A DNA stretch of 54,574 bases from Opitutaceae bacterium (GTDB taxonomy: Bacteria > Verrucomicrobiota > Verrucomicrobiia > Opitutales > Opitutaceae). The notes beneath the pieces were generated by a model. It was not told where the DNA came from. It did no database searches and saw only the letters and a list, made by a program, of their open reading frames with translations. The position numbers were made by a program, and so were the translations under genes. Location of the stretch: positions 1 to 54,574 of the forward strand of contig CANJNJ010000011.1 of the NCBI GenBank assembly GCA_947474995.1. Reading direction: 5' to 3'. Each line of letters begins with the position of its first letter. Position 1 is the stretch's first letter. This document shows, piece after piece, positions 31,137-38,897 of this stretch.

Positions 31137-32012
31137 CTAGCAAATCAGGAACAAGCGCTGAAAATTCTCCGCCACCTGGGTCGTGAGAGTTTCCAGCTCC
31201 GTGCCTCGCAACTCAGCCAGCGCCTGATACGTCGCGGCCAGATTGGCCGGATGATTGGCGAGCGGGCCATCGTGGGTGGCAATGGCTGGAAATTTTTCGA
31301 CGGCCGGCGGCAGGCGCATCGCCGGTGCGTCCGTTTCGACGAGCAGGCGATCAGCCGGAAGCGTGGTGTAGAGTTCGCTGAGGCGGGTTTTGCGTGGCTC
31401 GAGAAAATTCCCGTTAAACGAAAAGTGGGCGCCGAGATCGGCGAAGCCCGTGACCATTTCAGCGGGCCCGCTGTACGCGTGGAGCAGGAAGCCACGGGTC
31501 GGGCGCTTCGACACACGAAGCAAGTCGAACAGCGGGCCCCAGGCGTCGAGGCAGTGGATGGACGTCGGGAAATTGCCCTGGGCTGCCAGGTCGAGTTGCC
31601 AGAGGAAGACTTCGGTCTGTTCCGCCAGTGGTGCGCGACGGAGTCCGGCGAGACGCGAATCGTCCGGTCGAGCGCGATCGAGAATCCAGCGGTCGAGGCC
31701 GATTTCCCCCACCTTCGCCAAGGCGGCGGTGGGCAGGCCCACGCTGGCAGGCGCGGGCTGGAGCGCGGTGCGGAGGTTTTGTTGCCAATCGGGGGAGCGG
31801 TTGCCGACATCCCACGGGTGCAGCCCATAGCTGGGAAGGACGACGGGCGACGCGGCGGCGAGCGCCGCGACCTCGGGCCAGTCGGATTCACAGGTGCCGT
31901 TGACGACGGCATGCCGGACCCCAACCGAGGCCAAGTCGGTCAGGATCTGCGCTCGATGCGGAGCCAGCCGGGCATCCTGCAGGTGATTGTGGGCGTCGTA
32001 GAGCGGGAGCAT
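31137..32012 (-). CDS. TatD-family metal-dependent hydrolase
   Basis: The start at 32012 gives 291 residues beginning MLPLYDAHNHLQD, where the HxH metal motif of the TatD amidohydrolase barrel appears as HNH; the longer frame upstream has no family features. Further marks are SYGLHPWDVG, KVGEIGLDRW with the metal-binding glutamate, HCLDAWGPL, LHAYSGPAEMVTGFADLG and LLVETDAPAMRLPP with the late aspartate. TatD-type enzymes are 3'-5' exonucleases or deacylases acting in the cytoplasm. The gene follows sufE on the minus strand, with a long hairpin (32044-32111) in the 98-base gap. Confidence 0.85.
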   Translation of the reverse strand: MLPLYDAHNHLQDARLAPHRAQILTDLASVGVRHAVVNGTCESDWPEVAALAAASPVVLPSYGLHPWDVGNRSPDWQQNLRTALQPAPASVGLPTAALAKVGEIGLDRWILDRARPDDSRLAGLRRAPLAEQTEVFLWQLDLAAQGNFPTSIHCLDAWGPLFDLLRVSKRPTRGFLLHAYSGPAEMVTGFADLGAHFSFNGNFLEPRKTRLSELYTTLPADRLLVETDAPAMRLPPAVEKFPAIATHDGPLANHPANLAATYQALAELRGTELETLTTQVAENFQRLFLIC

Positions 32013-32043
32013 GGAGGGCAAGGCGCCGGAACAAAACCTTTTG

Positions 32044-32111
32044 GCCACAGATTTCACAGATGGGGACAGCTGCCGAGTGAAGGTATCTGTGTTATTGGTG
32101 TAATCTGTGGC
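32044..32111. repeat. Hairpin of the CCACAGATTTCACAGAT family between sufE and tatD
   Basis: The left arm GCCACAGATTTCACAGAT (32044-32061) faces the inverted ATCTGTG...TAATCTGTGGC (32085-32111), whose end overlaps the sufE stop codon. The loop holds GGGGACAGCTGCCGAG. Confidence 0.65.
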
Positions 32112-32539
32112 TAATCAGATTGGCGAGCGGTTGCCTGTTTTTCTGCGAATGCGCGGATCGCGGCCCGCACGGCGGCTAGCCCGTTGCGACGTGTGGGGGA
32201 AAGGTTTTCGATCAGGCGAAGATCCGAGAGGGGGTCAATTTCGGAAGTGGCGATTTCGGCGGCAGGAACGCCACTGAAGAAATCGGCCACGAGCGCCACG
32301 AGGCCGCGCACCAGCGGCGAATCGGCGTCGCTTCGGAAATGGCACCCTCCGTCGCGGATGGAGCCGGTCAACCACACGACCGAGATGCAGCCGTGCACGC
32401 GATTCGTCTCCACGCGCTCGGCCGCATCGAGCGGGGGCTTCTTCTTCGCCCGGTCAATCACCGCCGCCAGCCGTTCGTGCGGATCCTCGAAGTAGGAGAA
32501 GTCTTCGACCAGTTGCTGCTGTTTTTCGACCAACGTCAT
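32111..32539 (-). CDS. sufE: SufE-family sulfur-acceptor protein
   Basis: This 142-residue protein contains VEDFSYFEDPHERLAAVID and the signature VHGCISVVWLTG, whose cysteine (near residue 51) accepts persulfide sulfur from the SufS or CsdA cysteine desulfurase. FRSDADSPLVRGLVALVADF and LSPTRRNGLAAVRAAIR follow, as in the family. It supports Fe-S cluster assembly in the cytoplasm. No SufBCDS genes are in the window. It starts only 14 bases after the stop of the DUF1553 gene on the same strand, an unexpected pairing that could be incidental. Confidence 0.92.
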   Translation of the reverse strand: MTLVEKQQQLVEDFSYFEDPHERLAAVIDRAKKKPPLDAAERVETNRVHGCISVVWLTGSIRDGGCHFRSDADSPLVRGLVALVADFFSGVPAAEIATSEIDPLSDLRLIENLSPTRRNGLAAVRAAIRAFAEKQATARQSD

Positions 32540-32553
32540 GTCAAGCCGCTGAT

Positions 32554-35094
32554 CTAATTATAGAACATCGCTTCGTTCGACTGGAAAAGGGCGTGGGCGA
32601 GTTTGGTCCACGCATCGGGCGGCGTGGCGGTGTCGTAGATACCGCCCACTTGGTTGGAAAACTTGCCCTGTTTCTTCGGCTGCTTGGCCTTGCGCGCCGC
32701 CATCCGCACTTCGCGGGCTTCCTGTTGGTCCGGTGGCAGGCTGTCGACTGTTTGAATCGCCGTCCCCGCGGGATTCGCTTTAACGTAGCGGGAACCGAGT
32801 TCGACTTCCCTGGCCGTGGGCAGCCGCTGATAAATCGTAATGTAGAGGGCCTTGACGCGATCCTCGTCAGACTTGAGGGCGGCAAACGCCGGATGGTCGA
32901 CGAGTTTGCGCGCGGCTTCCACGACCATCGGGCTGTTCATCAGGAAGAGCGCCTGTTGCGGCACGATGGTCTCGTAGCGCCGGCCGGACTCGGTGTCGGG
33001 ATTGGGAAAATCGAATTGCGTGAGCAACTCCGGCGGATTCGTCCGATCAATTACGGTATAGATGGCGCGTCGTTTCGCGAAGCCCTCGCTGCTGATCGGA
33101 ACGGGTTTGCCGCCCATGGTGGGGTCGAGTTCACCGGTAATCGTCAGGAGCGCGTCATGCATCTGCTCGAAATCCAACCGGCGAAGATTGAAGCGCCAGA
33201 GGAGCTTGTTGTTGGGATCGCGTTCGGCGTAGGCGGGATTATTCCGGCCGCTCTGCTGATAGGCGGCGCTGAGGACGATCGTCCGGTGGAGTTTCTTGAG
33301 CGACCAGCCGTCGGCGACAAACGTGGCGGCCAGCCAGTCGAGCAGTTCGGGATTGGTCGGCGGGGCGGACATGTTGCCGAGATCGTCGGGTGTGGCGACG
33401 AAGCCCTCGCCCCAATGCTGCTGCCAGACGCGGTTGACGAGGACGCGCGCGGTCAGCGGGTTCTTTGGATCGATGATCGCGGTGGCGAGCTCGACTCGGC
33501 CGGAGCCGTTGTGCCACTCCGGACGTTTCTTCGGCTCCGGCGAAAGGATTTCAAGGAAACGGCGCGGCACGATGTCTCCCTTGTTTGCCACTTCGCCGCG
33601 GAGCAAAACCGGGTAGTCTCGCGAGCGTGGCACGTCGTACAACGCATTGACACGGGGAGGCGCGCCTGGGTCGTTGGCTTCCAGATCTCCTATCTCTCGC
33701 TGCAGTCCTCGCTCTTGCCGAATGATTTCGCGGCGCTTCAGGGGATCGGGTTTGCCGCGGCCGGCTTTGCGGAGCCCCACTAACTCGGCCCGGAGCCCTT
33801 CTTCGCGCTTCGTCAGATCGGCCGACTTGGCGAGGTAGGCGAGATACTCGGGAGTCTTGGGCGGCTCGGGCACGAAGGTCGGCAGGATGGCCGGCTGCTG
33901 GGTGTTCGCGAAGACCCCGTAGAGCGAATAATAGTCCTTGGTCGGAATCGGATCGAACTTGTGGTCGTGGCAGCGCGCGCAAGAAACGGTCAGGCCGAGG
34001 AAGGCCTTGCAGGTGACATCAATTTGGTCGGCGATGATGTCGTCGCGGCGGCCATCAAAGGTGTTGCCGAGCGTGAGAAAACCGAGCGCCGCGAGCGCTT
34101 CGCGATTGGGTGGGGGCTGGCCCTTGTCCTTTGCTTTCTTGTCCGCGACGGCTTGAAGCCGCTCGCCGGCCAGTTGTTCAAAGACGAACTGATTGTAGGG
34201 CATGTCCGCATTCAGGGCGCCGATGACCCAGTCGCGATACGTCCAGGCGTGCGGATAACGCACGTCGTCCTGCTTGGGCGCGTCGCCCTTGGTGTCGGAG
34301 AAGCGGGCGACATCGAGCCAGTAGCGGCCCCAGTGTTCGCCGTAGAACGGTGAGGCGAGCAGGCGGTCAACCACCTTGGCGTCGGCGTCGGGCGACGTGT
34401 CGTCGAGGAACGCCTGCACATCGAGGACACTCGGCGGCAGTCCGATGAGATCAAAGTACACGCGGCGGATAAGCGTCATCTTGTCGGCCGGCGCGTTGGG
34501 CTTCATCTCATTGGCCTCAAGTTTCGCGAGGATGAAGTTGTCGACCGGGTTCCGGGGCCACGCGGTGTTTTGGACGACGGGCACATCCGGTTTCTTGACC
34601 GGCTGAAACGACCAGTGCGCTTTGCCCACGCCCCCGTAGGTGGCGGAACTGCCCTTGGCGACCAGCGTGCGCGGGTCGGGCGCTCCGCGGCGAACCCACT
34701 CGGTGAGATCCGCGATCTGCTGGTCCGAAAGCCTTTCTCCCTTCGGCGGCATTTGCAGATCCTCGTTCTTGTATCGGACCGCTTCGATTAACGGGCTCTT
34801 GTCGGGTTTGCCGGGAACAATCACGGGGCCGCTGTTGCCGCCGCTTTGCCAGGCTTCGCGGGTGTCGAGGAGCAGGCCGCCTTTGATTTTGTCAGCGCCC
34901 TTGCTGTGACAGTTGTAGCACTTCTCGACGAGGAGGGGGCGGATCTTGGATTCGAAGAACTGGAGATCGGCGGGGACGATGGCGTCAGCGGCCCGAACGG
35001 CCGAGGTGATCGCAATGAAAGCGAAGACGCACGTTTGTAGTTCCGCCTTTAGGCGGAAAGACCGACAGCCGGCTGAAGCCGGGACTACAAACAT
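32554..35094 (-). CDS. Exported DUF1549/DUF1553 cytochrome-type (PSCyt1/PSCyt2/PSD1) protein
   Basis: From the only plausible ATG (35094) the protein has 846 residues. A cytochrome-C-like domain (KCYNCH at about residues 58-63, GGLLLDTREAW) is followed by DUF1549 (NPVDNFILAKLEANEMK, RRVYFDLIGLPP), a second haem motif CARCHDHKFDPIPTKDYY and DUF1553 (NPLTARVLVNRVWQQHWG, LDWLAATF, LRRLDFEQMHDAL). The hydrophobic core VFAFIAITSAVRAAD looks like the end of a signal peptide. The preceding 22 codons come from the palindromic repeat at 35033-35092, and no ribosome site precedes the ATG. This family pairs with DUF1501 proteins; the DUF1501 gene ends 23 bases upstream. The function is unknown, probably periplasmic redox or sugar-related. 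Confidence 0.88.
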   Translation of the reverse strand: MFVVPASAGCRSFRLKAELQTCVFAFIAITSAVRAADAIVPADLQFFESKIRPLLVEKCYNCHSKGADKIKGGLLLDTREAWQSGGNSGPVIVPGKPDKSPLIEAVRYKNEDLQMPPKGERLSDQQIADLTEWVRRGAPDPRTLVAKGSSATYGGVGKAHWSFQPVKKPDVPVVQNTAWPRNPVDNFILAKLEANEMKPNAPADKMTLIRRVYFDLIGLPPSVLDVQAFLDDTSPDADAKVVDRLLASPFYGEHWGRYWLDVARFSDTKGDAPKQDDVRYPHAWTYRDWVIGALNADMPYNQFVFEQLAGERLQAVADKKAKDKGQPPPNREALAALGFLTLGNTFDGRRDDIIADQIDVTCKAFLGLTVSCARCHDHKFDPIPTKDYYSLYGVFANTQQPAILPTFVPEPPKTPEYLAYLAKSADLTKREEGLRAELVGLRKAGRGKPDPLKRREIIRQERGLQREIGDLEANDPGAPPRVNALYDVPRSRDYPVLLRGEVANKGDIVPRRFLEILSPEPKKRPEWHNGSGRVELATAIIDPKNPLTARVLVNRVWQQHWGEGFVATPDDLGNMSAPPTNPELLDWLAATFVADGWSLKKLHRTIVLSAAYQQSGRNNPAYAERDPNNKLLWRFNLRRLDFEQMHDALLTITGELDPTMGGKPVPISSEGFAKRRAIYTVIDRTNPPELLTQFDFPNPDTESGRRYETIVPQQALFLMNSPMVVEAARKLVDHPAFAALKSDEDRVKALYITIYQRLPTAREVELGSRYVKANPAGTAIQTVDSLPPDQQEAREVRMAARKAKQPKKQGKFSNQVGGIYDTATPPDAWTKLAHALFQSNEAMFYN
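35033..35092. repeat. Palindromic element inside the 5' end of the DUF1553 coding region
   Basis: The outer arms GTTTGTAGT (35033-35041) and ACTACAAAC (35084-35092) enclose two hairpins, TCCGCCTTTAGGCGGA (35042-35057) and CCGGCTGAAGCCGG (35069-35082). On the minus strand the element encodes VVPASAGC, then RSFRLKAELQ. Confidence 0.75.
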
Positions 35095-35117
35095 GGAGGA
35101 GTTTCGCGAGTTCGCGT

Positions 35118-36563
35118 TCACGCCAAAATCGGTTTCACCACATTCCCCGCGACGTCGGTCAGGCGGAAATCGCGGCCGTTGAAGCGGTAGGTGAGCTTCG
35201 TGTGATCGAGGCCCAGGCACTGCAGAATAGTCGCATGCAAATCATGGACGTGGACCTTGTCCTTGACCGCCGCGGCGCCGAATTCGTCCGTCGCGCCGTA
35301 AACCGTGCCACCCTTTACGCCGCCGCCGGCGAGCACGACGGAGAAGGCCTTCGCGTTGTGGTCGCGCCCCGGGTCGTCGTAGCCGTTGCGATCCTTGGTT
35401 GGCTTGCGGCCGAATTCACCGCCCCAGATGACGAGCGTGGAATCGAGCAGGCCGCGCTGCTTGAGATCGCTGAGGAGGGCGGCGAGCGGCTGATCGATTT
35501 CTCCGGCCTTCTGCGTGATACGCTGCTGGAGCTGCTGGTGATGGTCCCAGCCGTCGTGCCAAACTTGGACCACGCGAACCCCGCGTTCCACGAGGCGCCG
35601 CGCGATCAGCAATTGCTTCCCCTGTTCACCGGTGCCGTAGGCGGCGCGGGTGGCGGCGGACTCCTTGTTGATATCAAAGGCATCGAGTGCCTCCGCCTGC
35701 ATGCGGAACGCGATCTCAAAACTTTCGAGCCTCGTCTCGAGCGCGGCGTCGCGCTGGAGGTTTTGCGCGTGAAGTTCGTTGAGCTGCTGGACGAAATTGA
35801 GCTGCCGGCGCTGTTCGGCCTTGCCGACGTATCGGTTGCGGATGTTTTGAATCATCAGCGGGACCGAGGGCGCCTGGGTGTTGATGCTGGCGCCCTGATA
35901 CACCCCCGGGAGGAAGGCCGCCTGATAGTTCGAAGCCCCGCCGGGCGGAAGCCGGCCGCCGCGCAGTGCGATGAAGCCGGGGAGATTTTGGTTTTCCGTG
36001 CCGAGGCCGTAGACGAGCCAGGAGCCCATGCTCGGTTTCGTGATGCGCAGCGAACCGGTGTTCATGAACACGGTGGCGACTTCGTGGGCCGGGATGTCGG
36101 TCCACATGGAGCGAATGATCGCGAGGTCGTCGGCGTGGGCGGCGGTTTTCGCGAACAGCTCGCTAACCTCGAGGCCGCTCTGGCCAAAACGGGAAAACTT
36201 GAACGGCGAACCCATGGCGACGCCATCACCGCCGATGGTCTTGCCATCCATTTTAGTCAGCGCGGGCTTGGGATCCCAGGTGTCGACGTGCGATGGCGCC
36301 CCTTGGGCAAAGATGTGGATGATCGCCTTGGCCTTGCCGGGAAAATGCGGCGGATGTGGCGAGAGCGGACCCGGTTTCACGGTGCCGGGTGCCTGGCCAC
36401 CGATCAAGTCGCGCGGATCCAGCAATCCCGCCAGCGCCAGGCCGCCGAGGCCCAGGCCCATGCGATTGAGGAACTGGCGGCGGGTAAGAAAGTAGTCCTC
36501 GATATTCGTCGACCGCCCGCAACAGGGGTAAGGGTGCAGGTGCGGTTGGTGTGACAGTGGCAT
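35118..36563 (-). CDS. Tat-exported DUF1501 protein
   Basis: The start at 36563 gives 481 residues; the longer frame beyond it is a shadow of the symporter gene's region. The N-terminus carries a Tat signal (TRRQFLNRMGLGLGGLALAG). The body has the DUF1501 alkaline-phosphatase-like marks AKAIIHIFAQGAPSHVDTWD, then IIRSMWTDIPAHE, PSMGSWLVYGLGTENQNLPG, VQVWHDGWDHHQQL, LVIWGGEFGRKPT and GRDHNAKAFSVVLAGGGV. It is the standard partner of DUF1549/DUF1553 proteins, whose gene follows 23 bases downstream. In this family the order is often DUF1553 first; here DUF1501 leads. A sulfatase-like or hydrolase role has been proposed but is not established. Confidence 0.9.
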   Translation of the reverse strand: MPLSHQPHLHPYPCCGRSTNIEDYFLTRRQFLNRMGLGLGGLALAGLLDPRDLIGGQAPGTVKPGPLSPHPPHFPGKAKAIIHIFAQGAPSHVDTWDPKPALTKMDGKTIGGDGVAMGSPFKFSRFGQSGLEVSELFAKTAAHADDLAIIRSMWTDIPAHEVATVFMNTGSLRITKPSMGSWLVYGLGTENQNLPGFIALRGGRLPPGGASNYQAAFLPGVYQGASINTQAPSVPLMIQNIRNRYVGKAEQRRQLNFVQQLNELHAQNLQRDAALETRLESFEIAFRMQAEALDAFDINKESAATRAAYGTGEQGKQLLIARRLVERGVRVVQVWHDGWDHHQQLQQRITQKAGEIDQPLAALLSDLKQRGLLDSTLVIWGGEFGRKPTKDRNGYDDPGRDHNAKAFSVVLAGGGVKGGTVYGATDEFGAAAVKDKVHVHDLHATILQCLGLDHTKLTYRFNGRDFRLTDVAGNVVKPILA

Positions 36564-36628
36564 GGGGAAAGAGGGCGACCGGACAATGGGTGGGCGGACG
36601 TGGTTGGGCTCGGAGACGCTTCCGTGAT

Positions 36629-36658
36629 CCCGTGGTTTCAAGCAATTGAAACCACGGG
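36629..36658. repeat. Perfect 13-base-pair hairpin with GCAA loop in a divergent promoter region
   Basis: CCCGTGGTTTCAA (36629-36641) pairs perfectly with TTGAAACCACGGG (36646-36658) around a GCAA tetraloop. It lies between the divergent DUF1501 and symporter genes, about 65 bases from the former and 130 from the latter. It could be an operator-like dyad, an mRNA leader structure or a REP element. Confidence 0.65.
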
Positions 36659-36791
36659 GCGATTTCGGCGGAAAGATTGGAGGGACAGGCCGGCGACACA
36701 ATGCTTTCGGGCCACAGTCGGCTTGGCCCCAACCGCAAAATCTCATCTCCAGCTTTGACGCGCCGCGGCGGGGCTCGCAGCGTCGCGGAGG

Positions 36792-38090
<1,299 letters not shown>

Positions 38091-38092
38091 GA

Positions 38093-38890
38093 ATGGGCCC
38101 GGCCAAACGGGAGCGCGGCTCAGCCGACTTCCTGGGCTTCGATAAACAGCGATTTCGCGAGCGCGGTGAAGAAATCGCGGTAAGGCGCAGGGTCTTCGAT
38201 CGCGACGGCGTTCTCGCGGGTCTGCGCGGCCCGGCGGAGCCGGAGCTACGAATCGGAGGCGCGGAACTGGTCCTGCGCGATCACGTTTCCGTCGTGATGC
38301 AGCGGGTGCGCTCGCAGCATCCCCGGATGCGACTGAGCCTGCACTCGGGCTTTCAGGCGCAGGTCGAGGATTGGTTGCGCGATGGGGAGATCGATCTGGC
38401 GGTAACCGCTGCCGCCGCGCGCGCGCCCTCGAAGTTGCGGCAGTTGCGGATTCCGTTGGTGCTGATCGTGCATCGCAGTTCGCCACTGAAGACGGCGGCG
38501 GAACTCTGGGCACGGAAGAAAATCACCGAGCCGCTCGTCGGGCAACCGGCGGTCACAAGCATCATGCAGGGCTTTCAGAGGGACCTGAAAAAACTTCGAA
38601 TCACCTGGTCGCAAACGGTTGAGGCCGCTTCGGCCGAACTCATCACCCGCTACGTGGCCAACGGCGCGGGGCATGGCGTGAATCTCGCCATTCCGTCCAT
38701 TATCAAACATCGGGGTGTCGGGGTACTGCCGCTGGACGGATTTGAGCCGATGACGATGGGGGCGTTGTGGCGGGGAGAACCGTCGCCGTTGGTCCGGTCG
38801 GTGATCGAGGAAGTGCGGCGCTACTCGCACGAAACGTTTCCCCAGTGGGCGGTGCCGGATGACCTGCCGGTCGCGAAAGCAGGAGATTAG
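38093..38890 (+). CDS. LysR-type effector-binding domain without a DNA-binding domain (deletion fusion)
   Basis: From the ATG at 38093 (AGGAG about eight bases upstream) the frame gives 265 residues. The first 42 or so match no protein family and are antisense to a different gene tail (38120-38227). From LRGPAEPELRIGG on, the sequence is a LysR substrate-binding domain: LVLRDHVSVVMQRVRSQHPR, DGEIDLAVTAAA, LVLIVHRSSPL, EAASAELITRYVANGAGHGV and GVGVLPLDG. The winged-helix DNA-binding half is missing. It could be an inert remnant, or an expressed ligand-binding protein co-translated with the symporter. The junction lies between about 38213 and 38228. Confidence 0.75.
   Translation: MGPAKRERGSADFLGFDKQRFRERGEEIAVRRRVFDRDGVLAGLRGPAEPELRIGGAELVLRDHVSVVMQRVRSQHPRMRLSLHSGFQAQVEDWLRDGEIDLAVTAAAARAPSKLRQLRIPLVLIVHRSSPLKTAAELWARKKITEPLVGQPAVTSIMQGFQRDLKKLRITWSQTVEAASAELITRYVANGAGHGVNLAIPSIIKHRGVGVLPLDGFEPMTMGALWRGEPSPLVRSVIEEVRRYSHETFPQWAVPDDLPVAKAGD
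38120..38227 (-). pseudogene. C-terminal remnant of an unidentified minus-strand gene
   Basis: Reading leftward from about 38227, the minus strand encodes AQTRENAVAIEDPAPYRDFF, continuing TALAKSLFIEAQEVG to a TGA at 38122-38120. The composition and clean stop look like a true protein C-terminus. A stop lies in frame a few codons upstream, so the frame is cut at the same point where the LysR domain begins. I cannot name the family. Its orientation, divergent from the LysR domain, is what a LysR target gene would have had. Confidence 0.5.
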
Positions 38891-38897
38891 TGTAGGT

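Noticed and set aside
38093-38890. Calling this an intact LysR regulator
   Set aside because: There is no helix-turn-helix; the first 42 residues are antisense to another gene tail.
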